Assembly: GCA_030640585.1 (NCBI GenBank)
Contig: DAOWIZ010000039.1
Location: 1 to 42,760 of the forward strand
Length of the DNA stretch: 42,760 nt
Direction: 5' to 3'
Source: Thermoplasmata archaeon
GTDB taxonomy: Archaea; Thermoplasmatota; E2; DHVEG-1
Of the stretch, positions 1 through 9,177 are shown piece after piece. Both the position numbers and the translations under genes were made by a program. Under the pieces are notes generated by a model. That model saw only the letters and a program-made list of their open reading frames with translations. It made no database searches and was not told the DNA's origin. How positions within the stretch are numbered: position 1 is the stretch's first letter; each line of letters starts with the position of its first letter.

Positions 1-692
1 ACCGTCAGACCCGTTCTAGCTAGACGCCTTCGCCACTGGTGGTCCCCCTAGGATTACAGAATTTCACCTCTACCCCAGGAGTACCTCTAGCCTCTCCCGG
101 TCTCAAGTTTGGCAGTCTACCCGGAATTCGTATAGTTAAGCTACACGATTTACCCAGGCATTTACCAAACCGGCTACGGACGTTTTAGGCCCAATAATAA
201 TGATCACCACTTGAGCTGCAGGTATTACCGCGGCGGCTGGCACCCGTCTTACCCAGCCCTTACTCTCTATGCGTTTTAAACAAAGAAACAGTATACACTT
301 ACGTGCATACACTTGGGATTCCCTCATCGCACTTTCGTACAGTGTGAAGTTTTCGCGCCTGCTGCGCCCCGTAGGGCCTGATATCGTGTCTAAGATATCA
401 TCTCTGGGTTATTGCTCCCACAACCCATATCCGTCGTAGGCTAGTCAGGTCTTTACCCTGACTACAACCTGATAGTCCGCAGACTCATCCTAAGGCACCG
501 GAGTTTTAAGCCTAAGTACATTCCAGTATCTTAGACCTATGGAGTATTATTCTCAGTTTCCCGAGGTTATCCTCCACCTTAGGGCAGATTATCCACGTGT
601 TACTGAGCCGTCAGCCGAGGGCCGAACCCTCTCGACTCGCATGGCTTAGTCGAATCCCAATAGCAGTGACCTCCGGCAGGATCAACCGGAAT
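1..692 (-). rRNA. 16S rRNA, 5' portion (3' part runs off the window)
   Basis: Reverse complement near 692 reads TTCCGGTTGATCCTGCCGGAGGTCACTGCTATTGGGATTCGAC, the archaeal 16S 5' end; conserved 16S segments continue to position 1. Confidence 0.97.
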
Positions 693-966
693 CTGGCACA
701 CTATTATTATTTTTACTCTATTTTTGGTTTAGGAATTTGGCAGGTGAATACAAATTTCACCAACACATATCAATCGTCAGATTCAAGAGAGCGCAAGAAT
801 CCTCTAAGAGAGATTTCTTGTTTTTCTTGAACCTCCACATCCATTATACGTTCTTTTTTTGTAACCCGGCACAGAAATGACCCAGTCACAGATAATGCAA
901 TGACACATTCTCATGGGTCGACCGGAAAGGTCCGGGTCATGATTTGGATTTAAAACGTATAAGGAA

Positions 967-983
967 CCCATATATAAAGCTTA
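967..983 (-). promoter_or_regulatory. Putative 16S promoter TATA box (box A)
   Basis: Minus strand contains CTTTATATATGG upstream of the 16S leader. Confidence 0.4.
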
Positions 984-1094
984 CATATAATTTTTCTGTT
1001 TAGGGAAATACAAAGTAAGATATATTTATTGAGTCTTTAATGTAGTATTTTTGAAAAACTTGGGCCACTATAAAAATAAAAATTTTTTTTGTTT

Positions 1095-1436
1095 TTATAG
1101 TTTTTTCATAGTTTGAATTATTTCTCTTCCAAAATCAGTGAGTTTGTATATTTTAATATTTGAGTTATCTTCAACGAGTTCAACAATTTTTAGATTTATA
1201 AGTGATTCATCCTCACGATATCTTGAACTCATACCTCGTATTGCACCAAGGACATTTGTAGGTGTAGTTTTAACATTATATGCAATATCAGACGTATAAC
1301 TACCACTAGGGCTTATATCAAAAAGGTATTCAGCTATTTTTTTTCTAACATTGCTCCTTCTCAGAGATCTAACTATAAGTGGCCTTATATCATCTCTAAA
1401 AAAATCAACATTGACGTCGCTCTGCATCCCATCCAT
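1095..1436 (-). CDS. Winged-helix/HTH transcriptional regulator-like protein
   Basis: 113-aa ORF; ...VRKKIAEYLFDISPSGSYTSDIAYNVKTTPTNVLGAIRGM... looks like a wHTH domain. Confidence 0.65.
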   Translation of the reverse strand: MDGMQSDVNVDFFRDDIRPLIVRSLRRSNVRKKIAEYLFDISPSGSYTSDIAYNVKTTPTNVLGAIRGMSSRYREDESLINLKIVELVEDNSNIKIYKLTDFGREIIQTMKKL

Positions 1437-1532
1437 TTAATCCCAAGTGATGAATGTTAACTGCTATTTATAAACTAATCGATAATTTTTGAAAAAATAA
1501 GAAAAGTCTCACGTAGCTACAGAGATATAATT

Positions 1533-1958
1533 CTATATCTTTCCCACGAACTCATCGAGTTTTGCTTCCCAGCCTTCCATAAGTCCATTCCCGGTTTTAG
1601 CATCTTTTCCAATCTGAAAGTCTACACCTGCCACCTTTATCATCTTCTTCTTAGAAAGAAGATTCTCCATCTTTTGAAGCCAGTTCTTATTCATACAATG
1701 GGTATTGATTATACCATACTTTTTTTCTTCCATTCCTTGTAGATTTTTCATGAACTTTCTCATGTTCTTCTGGATGTTAAATGCCTCTGTCGGAGCGGAA
1801 AATACATATAAATCTGCCCCGGGCATGATAGCAGGATCTGCTTCATCTGTCTTGAATATTTGCGTCTCAGCGGATTTCTCATTTAGTTTTTTTGCTAGGT
1901 AATCAACAATCTTTTTACCATTACCATATCTTGACCAATAAACAATGACATATTTCAT
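1533..1958 (-). CDS. Flavodoxin-like protein
   Basis: MKYVIVYWSRYGNGKKIVDYLAKKL... flavodoxin FMN-loop-like N-terminus; internal ATG at 1958 preferred over 2009. Confidence 0.7.
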   Translation of the reverse strand: MKYVIVYWSRYGNGKKIVDYLAKKLNEKSAETQIFKTDEADPAIMPGADLYVFSAPTEAFNIQKNMRKFMKNLQGMEEKKYGIINTHCMNKNWLQKMENLLSKKKMIKVAGVDFQIGKDAKTGNGLMEGWEAKLDEFVGKI

Positions 1959-2127
1959 TAACTCACCAAAATGAGATTTATGTCCTAATATAAAAAGATA
2001 GTTAACCAATTATTTCTCAAAAAAATTCGATGGGGATAATAGAAAGATTTAACTTAAATAACCTGTATTATAGGCTTTGATGGGATGTTAGAAACATATA
2101 GGTTAACATCTGTTCGGAGGAAAAAGT

Positions 2128-2334
2128 ATGTCAATAAAAAAAGAGTTACTTGATGAACTAACGGTGAAACAACTAAAAGATTTAGCAGAAGATAAAGGCA
2201 TAGAGTTTGGTCTTAGTAAGGCACAGAAAAAATATTATTATAAGTGGGATGAAAAAGATAAAATTGTTGATCTGATGACAGATCATGGTCCTCTATCTGT
2301 TAGAGAAATAGAGAGTTATTTAAAAGATTTATAA
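2128..2334 (+). CDS. Small SAP-like domain protein
   Basis: 68 aa, ELTVKQLKDLAEDKGIEFGLSKAQKK...; GGAGG ribosome-binding site upstream. Confidence 0.5.
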   Translation: MSIKKELLDELTVKQLKDLAEDKGIEFGLSKAQKKYYYKWDEKDKIVDLMTDHGPLSVREIESYLKDL

Positions 2335-2354
2335 AAAAATGGTTAAGTATTTTT

Positions 2355-3026
2355 TTATCTATTCTTAGTAACTGATACCTGTTTGCAATATTTTTCTATA
2401 GGGCATTTACTGCAAAAAGGCGATATCGGTGTACATATAGTTTGTCCAAATTTTACAAACAGGTGGTTGAAATCATCCCAGTGTTTCTCAGGTAGTATTT
2501 TCCTTAATTCAGTTTCTGTTTCTCCAGGGTTTTTTGTTTGTATCCATCCAAGACGATTTGGGATTCTATGACAGTGAACATCGATCGGCAGGTATCCAGT
2601 TTTTTTGAAACCGTATACCATGACTATGTTTGCTGTTTTTCTACCAACGCCTTTTAGTTTAAGGAGTTCATCAAAACTATCTGGAACTCTGCCGTTGTAT
2701 TGTTCCAGTAGTGTTTTTGATATGTTTTTTATTGTTTTTGTTTTGGTTTTGTAGAAACCTACTGGATAAATGAGTTGTTGTATTTCTTCTCCAAGTGCTT
2801 TTAGTAGTTGTTCTGGTGTATTATATTTCTTTAGCAATCTGTATGATGCTTGTTCTGTGACCTCATCTTTGGTTCGTAAACTAAGAATGCAACTTATTAG
2901 TGTTGTAAAAGGTGTTTTGTTTATTTTTTCCCATTGTGGATGGGATACTGCTGGAAATTTTGTATTTTTTAGTTCTTCTTTTAAAAGATGAAATATTTCG
3001 TCAACATGTTCTATTGCTTTTTGCAT
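2355..3026 (-). CDS. nth: Endonuclease III (HhH-GPD, 4Fe-4S)
   Basis: LKGVGRKTANIVMVYGF hairpin-helix-hairpin; VDVHCHR-type segment; C-terminal CTPISPFCSKCPIEKYC iron-sulfur motif. Confidence 0.92.
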   Translation of the reverse strand: MQKAIEHVDEIFHLLKEELKNTKFPAVSHPQWEKINKTPFTTLISCILSLRTKDEVTEQASYRLLKKYNTPEQLLKALGEEIQQLIYPVGFYKTKTKTIKNISKTLLEQYNGRVPDSFDELLKLKGVGRKTANIVMVYGFKKTGYLPIDVHCHRIPNRLGWIQTKNPGETETELRKILPEKHWDDFNHLFVKFGQTICTPISPFCSKCPIEKYCKQVSVTKNR

Positions 3027-3060
3027 TTAGTAAAAAAAGAGAAGAAGAGTTTTGGTTTTA

Positions 3061-4053
3061 TTATTTTCTTCTTTTTATGACGATTAATGCAATTCCAATT
3101 GCTACAATTAATGCTATTAGTCCGAATCCTGGAATGCTGAAACCATTGCCGTCTTCTTCAAGACTACCATCGTTTACTAGGGTAACACTGATTTGGTAGG
3201 TTTCTCCCTCTAAACTTGAGTCATCATAAGATACTGGCGTGAATTGTATTGTTATTGTTTCGTTGTCAAAGTTTTTATCTGTTGATTTGACAATTAGGTT
3301 TAATGCTTTTTCTTTTCCTACTTCTATTGTTACTTCAGAATCTATTGATATATTAAAGTTAATTGGGGAGTTTATAATTACAGCACGTACAGTTGTTTTT
3401 CCGTTTCCAAGATTTGTTATGTTTATTGGTATTGTTGTTTCATTTAATGGTGGTATAACTTTAGTTATTTGTTCGGATTCAAATGTTATTTTTGGCACAT
3501 ATCCTATTTCAATAGATATGGTTGTATCATTTGATGATTCGCCTATCCTCCAATCTTCGTTTTTGAATTCTGCTATGATTTTTAGGTCAGCTGTTTCAAA
3601 TGCAGGCGCATCTTCTGCCACCAATATTGTTACTTTGGCTTTTGCCTCTGTGAATTCATCAGTTATTTCTATTGATACATTATCTTTATCTAGTGTTGCT
3701 GTACACCAGGTTGGTACACCGGTCAGGCTAAGAATAAGGTTTGCTGGTGGTATGTCTAGTGCTTTTGATTTGAAAAAATAAAAATAATCTTTTCCAAATA
3801 CTAACATTCTTCCGATTCTACTTTCGAATATTAGTTTGTTATATATTTTTGATAAATTTGGCATAGTTGTGTAATTGATTTTGTATTGTATAGTTAACTC
3901 GATTTCTTCTATATCTGATGGAAGAAGTGGGTTATCTATTTGTGTATCTGCTTCTATTGTTATTTTTGACTCTATTGCCATTACTGTACTTGAGGCAATT
4001 GTGGCTGTTAGGAAAACAGCGAGAATTGCTATTATTATAAATTTTTTGTTCAT
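3061..4053 (-). CDS. Secreted protein with PGF-CTERM archaeosortase signal
   Basis: N-terminal signal peptide; repeat-like beta-rich body; C-terminus PGFGLIALIVAIGIALIVIKRRK. Confidence 0.75.
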   Translation of the reverse strand: MNKKFIIIAILAVFLTATIASSTVMAIESKITIEADTQIDNPLLPSDIEEIELTIQYKINYTTMPNLSKIYNKLIFESRIGRMLVFGKDYFYFFKSKALDIPPANLILSLTGVPTWCTATLDKDNVSIEITDEFTEAKAKVTILVAEDAPAFETADLKIIAEFKNEDWRIGESSNDTTISIEIGYVPKITFESEQITKVIPPLNETTIPINITNLGNGKTTVRAVIINSPINFNISIDSEVTIEVGKEKALNLIVKSTDKNFDNETITIQFTPVSYDDSSLEGETYQISVTLVNDGSLEEDGNGFSIPGFGLIALIVAIGIALIVIKRRK

Positions 4054-4155
4054 ATTTGTTAAACACCTGCCTGTATTATTGCAATATAAGTATATAAATC
4101 TTGTTATTTTATTTTATTAATGTCATAATTACACATTAAAAACAGATAAAAAAAA

Positions 4156-4242
4156 CGCTGGGGAAGGGATTTGAACCCTTGCGATGACAAACATCAGCGG
4201 TTTTCGAGACCGCCGCCGTAGGCCGGGCTTGGCTACCCCAGC
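4156..4242 (-). tRNA. tRNA-Ser(CGA)
   Basis: Reverse complement GCTGGGGTAGCCAAGCCCGG...GCGGTCTCGAAAACCGC...GGGTTCAAATCCCTTCCCCAGCG; acceptor GCTGGGG/CCCCAGC; long variable arm. Confidence 0.95.
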
Positions 4243-4300
4243 AAAAAATTATTGGTTCAAAAGTTTAATCAAAGACTTTTTTATATGGGTATCGATTCCA

Positions 4301-4507
4301 GTGAAAATAAAAGTCAAACTAGCACGTACAAATGAAACAAGAGAAATAACACTCAAAAACGGTTCAAAAATCGAAGATTTACTGAAACAAATCAAACTAA
4401 AACCAGACACTCTAATAATAATGAACAAAGACAAACCGATACCTATTGACGGCCTGTTAACCGATGGACAAGATCTAACAATAATGCAAGTCAGTTCAGG
4501 TGGATAA
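4301..4507 (+). CDS. Ubiquitin-like / small archaeal modifier (SAMP, ThiS/MoaD-like) protein
   Basis: GTG start gives MKIKVKLARTNETREITLKNGSKIEDLLKQIKLKPDTLIIMNKDKPIPIDGLLTDGQDLTIMQVSSGG, with C-terminal GG. Confidence 0.75.
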   Translation: MKIKVKLARTNETREITLKNGSKIEDLLKQIKLKPDTLIIMNKDKPIPIDGLLTDGQDLTIMQVSSGG

Positions 4508-4522
4508 AAAAATTGTTTTTTT

Positions 4523-4595
4523 GCTCCCGTAGTGTAGTGGCCAATCATCAAGCCCTCTCGAGGCTTAGACCCGGGTTCAAATCCCGGCGGGAGCA
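4523..4595 (+). tRNA. tRNA-Glu(CTC)
   Basis: GCTCCCG...AAGCC CTCTCGA GGCTT...CCGGGTTCAAATCCCGG CGGGAGC A. Confidence 0.95.
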
Positions 4596-4598
4596 CTA
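4582..4598 (+). repeat. Left 17-bp direct repeat (tRNA-Glu 3' end), putative att site
   Basis: TCCCGGCGGGAGCACTA, identical to 18887-18903. Confidence 0.75.
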
Positions 4599-4910
4599 AA
4601 TTTTTATAGAAAATATTTAAGAATTAAATGTCGTCTATAATGCTTAATTAATACGAAAAATCCTATGAACTTGTTATAGTCACAGAGGAAACATAAAATT
4701 ATTGATTATAATTTCAAATTATAAATATTGTGAATATTTATCTAAATATGTACAGATAGTGTATTGATATGTGTTATTTATGTTTTTAAAAGAAATGTTG
4801 GATTGATGTTTAAAAAAGAACGTTATATTTTTATTTAGTTGGTTAATTATTGAATATGTATGAAATAGGATTTTTTCAAGAATTATAACATATATAAAAG
4901 GCGTCTATCT

Positions 4911-5792
4911 ATGAATAAGAATTCAGATAACAAAAAAAATATTCTTAGATTTTATAAATACTACTGGCCAATTTGTGAGAGATGGGGTGATGTATACAAT
5001 ACACTTGGGATGCATATTGGTTATTATGAAAAAGATACAAAAAATTCTAGTGAAGCATCATTGAGGATGAATGAATACATTGGAAAATTACTTGATTTAA
5101 ACAAAAATCAACCTCAGAGTATTCTTGATGCAGGGTGTGGGATTGGTGGTACATGTATTTACCTTGGAAAACTTTATCCAAACGTCAAATTTACAGGTAT
5201 AACGATAGTCCCAGATCAAGTTGAATTGGCTAAATTTTTTTCAAAAGAAAAAAATGTTAAAAATGTAGATTTTTTTCTAAAAGATTTTACTGATACGAAT
5301 TTTCCAAGTTGTTCTTTTGATGGAGTTTTTGCACTTGAGTCAATGGTTCATGCTCAAAATAAAAAAAAATTTGTTGAAGAAACACATCGAATCTTGAAAA
5401 ACAATGGAAAACTTGTCGTAATCGGACAATTTCAAACTAACACATCTCTTAATCCATTGATAGAAAAACTGTATCGTTTCACTCTTAAGTCGGGTGGCGT
5501 TCCAAATCTGATTAGCGTGGAAACTTTCTCAACATATCTTAAAGAAAATGGTTTTAATAACATAAAAATCATCGATATTTCCAAAAATGTAAGGTGGGGC
5601 CTGACAAGAGAGATGCTTATTAGCATCCCTTTCTTTTTTGCATGTATCATAAAAAAAATAATGAAGTCCAAAAAATATGATCCATTGAAAGATACAGATT
5701 TCTTGTTAGGCATCTCCAGTGTATCAGTCGTATTGGGCTTGAAAAAAACTTCTAAATATTATACGGTGTCTGCAACTAAGAGTAATAAATAA
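4911..5792 (+). CDS. SAM-dependent class I methyltransferase
   Basis: ILDAGCGIGGTCIYLGKLYPNVKFTGITIVPDQVELAK motif I and following; GKLVVIGQF. Confidence 0.85.
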   Translation: MNKNSDNKKNILRFYKYYWPICERWGDVYNTLGMHIGYYEKDTKNSSEASLRMNEYIGKLLDLNKNQPQSILDAGCGIGGTCIYLGKLYPNVKFTGITIVPDQVELAKFFSKEKNVKNVDFFLKDFTDTNFPSCSFDGVFALESMVHAQNKKKFVEETHRILKNNGKLVVIGQFQTNTSLNPLIEKLYRFTLKSGGVPNLISVETFSTYLKENGFNNIKIIDISKNVRWGLTREMLISIPFFFACIIKKIMKSKKYDPLKDTDFLLGISSVSVVLGLKKTSKYYTVSATKSNK

Positions 5793-5796
5793 TATT

Positions 5797-7051
5797 TCAT
5801 ATTTTTTTATCAAAAAGTATCGAATTATTTTCATTTGAATAAAAAACTTTAAAACCATTTTTAGTAAGAAACTTTTTTGCATAATTCATTCTACGAGATA
5901 TTTCATCATAAGGAATTTTAGGTTTAATTTTTTCTGCGGCTGTATCTTCTTTCAACGAGAACCTATAAATTACCCCTGAATCAAAATTAGTTTCAATAAT
6001 AAAATTTAAAGTTTCTTGAAATTCATCCCATGTTTCACTAGGAAATCCTATGATATAAGTGGTGGTTAATAACAAATTTGAAGATGAGTTTTTTATTTTA
6101 ATAAATGCATCTTTCATTTTTTCAACATTGTAATATCTGTTCATGAGCTGGAGTATACGACTACATCCTGATTGAATAGGAATGCCTAGACTGACTATTT
6201 TATTTCTTTTTAGTGGCTTTTTTAAATCATCAGCGTATTTGACAATCCATCCTGGATTGATATGTAAAATAGATATTTCGTATTCTCCAGTAATCTTAGT
6301 AATTTCATCAAGCAACTCAGGAAAACTACTACCTATATCTTGACCATAAACACTTGTGTCATCACCAGTTATAATAAATTTTTTATAACCTTCTTTTAAA
6401 CCTTTTTTAAACTCTGAAACACATTGAGTAAAAGGCTTACTATGAAGCTTTCCGATAGCTTTTTTAATAATGCAATACGAACAATTTCCTTTACAACCCC
6501 ATGAAATTCTAACACGAAATGGTTTGTTATTTGTAATTCCATCTGAAAAAAATTTAACTATATAATCTCCAATTTTAAAATAAACATTTTTTAGTATAGG
6601 CATGTTCCTAAAAACTTTTTTTATTAAACCAATAGGCGTTGTTTCATCTAATTTCTGAAATGGAACATTTGCATAGAATGTGTTTGCATCTTCTACATCG
6701 TGAAATTTTATTTTCTGGAAATAACTTATCAACTTCATCAGGATTTTTATCTAAATCTTTTGTACTAACTGTTTTACCTTTGAAAACCTCTTTAAGCCTT
6801 TCTTCTTCCATTGCTGGTAAACATCCAGCAACAATAATTTCAGCATTATATTTCTTGTATTTTTCAAGTTTTTTAAAGGAGTAATCTGTTGTATCGTTAA
6901 AAATCCCACATCCAATAAAAATTATTACATCGGCTTTCTCTGGTTTGTCAACTATTTCATGTCCATTTACAGTAAAATAAGTACAAAGCTTATTTGCATC
7001 AAGTAGTCTTAGTTCACAAGCTGTTACATAAAGAAATATTTTTTTCATCAA
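5797..7051 (-). pseudogene. Methylthiotransferase-like radical SAM protein, frameshifted (two ORFs, 6644-7051 and 5797-6738)
   Basis: N-terminal UPF0004-like ORF ends in ...LFPENKI; the overlapping ORF continues KFHDVEDANTFY and has the CKGNCSYC radical SAM motif; together they align with the 11123-12376 paralogue (...LFPENKIKFKNIEDVNLLY...). Confidence 0.8.
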
Positions 7052-7125
7052 TATTATTTATTATCTTTTCGTTTAAATAAATTTTGGAAAAAATTGTTAA
7101 TATTTTACAGATAATTTATTAAATT

Positions 7126-7194
7126 AAGTTTTTTAATTTTTCTTTTCAAATAGTAAAAAATTTGACTTTGGGAAATAAATTATTTTATAACCTG
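7126..7194 (-). pseudogene. Relic of the C-terminus of a radical SAM paralogue
   Basis: Minus-strand translation GYKIIYFPKSNFLLFEKKN*, matching ...TGYKIIYLPKSNFFLFEKKN* of 8874-9107; DNA 63/69 identical to 8867-8935 by manual alignment. Confidence 0.8.
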
Positions 7195-7273
7195 ATATCT
7201 TTTATATAAGTCTATAAAGGAGAAATAAAAAGAACATCTAAATAGTATGTACTATATAATATTGCGTATTACT

Positions 7274-8530
7274 ATGCAATCCTATAAAGTTCTCGTTGAC
7301 ACTAGCGTGAAATGTTTGTCAAATATTGTCGAGTCTTCAAGGATCTATCGTTATTTAATTGAAAATGGTCATGAAGTTACAGACGACGAATCTGAAGCAG
7401 ATTTTATAATAATTAATTCATGTGGCGCCACTAAAGTCAATCAAGATCGTTACATCAACCTTTTTCATAAATACTACTCCTTAAAGGAGAAAAATGCAAG
7501 GATTATTATGTTTGGCTGTCTTGTTAAAATTGATGAAGAACGATTACGTCCTTTGGATGTATGTCTAATCAGTTTTGAAGAAAGCTACAAATTAGATACA
7601 TTTTTTTATAGCAAAACAAAATTTCAGACGGTTAGACCATATTGTAGTAACGATACCAAAAAAAGATTAATTAGAAGAAAAGAACGGTTTCTAGTAAAAA
7701 CAAACTTAAGAGGAGATATTAAGAATCTCTTTTTAGAAAATATTACGTTCTTATTGTCTGCGGTATTTTTTCCCTTATCTAAAAAAGTTAGAGTAAACTA
7801 TGAAAAGATTTCTGCGGCTGATGACGAAAAAAGAATTTTGGTTGAAATTTGTAGAGGTTGTGTTGGAAACTGCAGTTACTGTGTCATTAAAAAAGCTAGA
7901 GGAAACATTCGTTCTAGAAAAATCGAAGATATTATCTCTGATATTGAAACATTGTATAATCCTTCAAAAAACATAATGTTGGTTGCCGATGATTGCAGTT
8001 GCTATGGATTAGATATAAATTCAACTTTAATAGAGTTGATCTATGAAATCAACAAAAGATTCCCTAAATTATCAATAGATCTAAATTATATTAACCCTCG
8101 TTGGTTGGAAAAATATCCTGAAAAGCATATCAAACTTTTTAAAGAGGTCGGCATAGGCGCGGCTACAGTTACAATGCAAAGTGGTTCAACAAAAATTGTG
8201 AAAAGTATGAATCGGAATTACAATACAAGCAACGTCATTAAGATTGTTGATCAAATAAAAAAAGTATCTCCTCAAACAATTATGTTCTCTCATTTTATTA
8301 TTGGCCATCCTCAAGAGAGCACCGTAGACTTTCTAAAAACATTATCATCTACTAAGCATTTTGATTATTCATCGCCGTTTATCTATTCTGACCTGAAAGG
8401 GACACGTAGTGCATCGTTACCTAATAAAAAATCAAAATTTGTCAAGTTATTAAGATTTTTTATCTTTATCTTGTTTACTAACTTTGTTATGTTACATAAA
8501 CTACTGACCTATCCATCACCCAATAGATGA
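7274..8530 (+). CDS. Methylthiotransferase-like radical SAM protein (divergent paralogue, opposite strand)
   Basis: Three N-terminal-domain Cys positions (VKC, NSCG, FGC) and the radical SAM motif CRGCVGNCSYC; no evident TRAM tail. Confidence 0.8.
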   Translation: MQSYKVLVDTSVKCLSNIVESSRIYRYLIENGHEVTDDESEADFIIINSCGATKVNQDRYINLFHKYYSLKEKNARIIMFGCLVKIDEERLRPLDVCLISFEESYKLDTFFYSKTKFQTVRPYCSNDTKKRLIRRKERFLVKTNLRGDIKNLFLENITFLLSAVFFPLSKKVRVNYEKISAADDEKRILVEICRGCVGNCSYCVIKKARGNIRSRKIEDIISDIETLYNPSKNIMLVADDCSCYGLDINSTLIELIYEINKRFPKLSIDLNYINPRWLEKYPEKHIKLFKEVGIGAATVTMQSGSTKIVKSMNRNYNTSNVIKIVDQIKKVSPQTIMFSHFIIGHPQESTVDFLKTLSSTKHFDYSSPFIYSDLKGTRSASLPNKKSKFVKLLRFFIFILFTNFVMLHKLLTYPSPNR

Positions 8531-8752
8531 GATAACTGCTGAAAAAAAAATAGAAGTGGATTATGGGAGATTCAAACACTTGATATTCACCATACCAAAG
8601 CGGTACCTCAATCAATCTAACCATAAGTTCATAAAAAATGCACAAACAATAAAAAAGCAACGCATCTAATCTCACAGGTCCATGAATAATCTCATACCCC
8701 TTTTTGGAAAAGCTTGATCTATAAGATATAGTTCCTAGACAGGTTTTATAGT

Positions 8753-8868
8753 ATCCGCCTTTGGCGGATGCACCTATCTAAGAGATAAGAACAATTATAA
8801 AAAGAAAAGAGTAGCGCGATTCATCTCCCAAACTAAAGTTTGGGGATTTCTTACTTACTGCATGTCAA
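8753..8868 (+). mobile_element. Possible IS605-type right-end / TnpB-associated RNA remnant
   Basis: Perfect hairpins ATCCGCC-TTT-GGCGGAT (8753-8769) and CCCAAACT-AA-AGTTTGGG (8827-8844), then TTAC...TCAA. Confidence 0.4.
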
Positions 8869-8935
8869 GCTTTTTAATTTTTCTTTTCGAATAGGAAAAA
8901 ATTTGATTTTGGTAAATAAATTATTTTATAGCCTG
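8867..8935. repeat. 69-bp direct repeat copy, partner of 7126-7194
   Basis: Six mismatches over 69 bp by manual alignment. Confidence 0.8.
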
Positions 8936-9176
8936 TTTTTCTCAAAAATTTTTTTGCATATTTCATACATGATAAAATTTCATTTCTGGTTATCTCTGGT
9001 TTGATTTTATCTGCTAAGGTTCCTTTATTTGGAGAAAATGGGAAAAGTCTACCTGAAGTAAAACCTCCATCTATTATAAGCTTTAAAGTCTGTTTGAATT
9101 CATCCATTGTTTCAGATGGAAAACTAACTATGCAAGCTGTGTAAACTGCTAAATTTGGAAATTTTTTCTTTATTTA
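8874..9176 (-). pseudogene. C-terminal fragment of a radical SAM (methylthiotransferase-like) paralogue, 5' truncated
   Basis: Frame stays open upstream of the annotated ATG: IKKKFPNLAVYTACIVSFPSETMDEFKQTLKLIIDGGFTSGRLF..., aligns with the C-terminal third of the neighbours. Confidence 0.85.
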
Positions 9177-9177
9177 C

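Noticed and set aside
136-830. ORFs 136..327 (-) and 597..830 (+)
   Set aside because: They lie within or across the 16S rRNA gene; spurious translation of rRNA sequence
3239-3781. 180-aa plus ORF antisense to the PGF-CTERM gene
   Set aside because: Antisense shadow ORF; the minus-strand frame has signal peptide and sorting signal
4249-4596. 115-aa minus ORF
   Set aside because: Antisense to the ubiquitin-like gene and tRNA-Glu; its apparent motif LPPGFEPGSKP is translated tRNA
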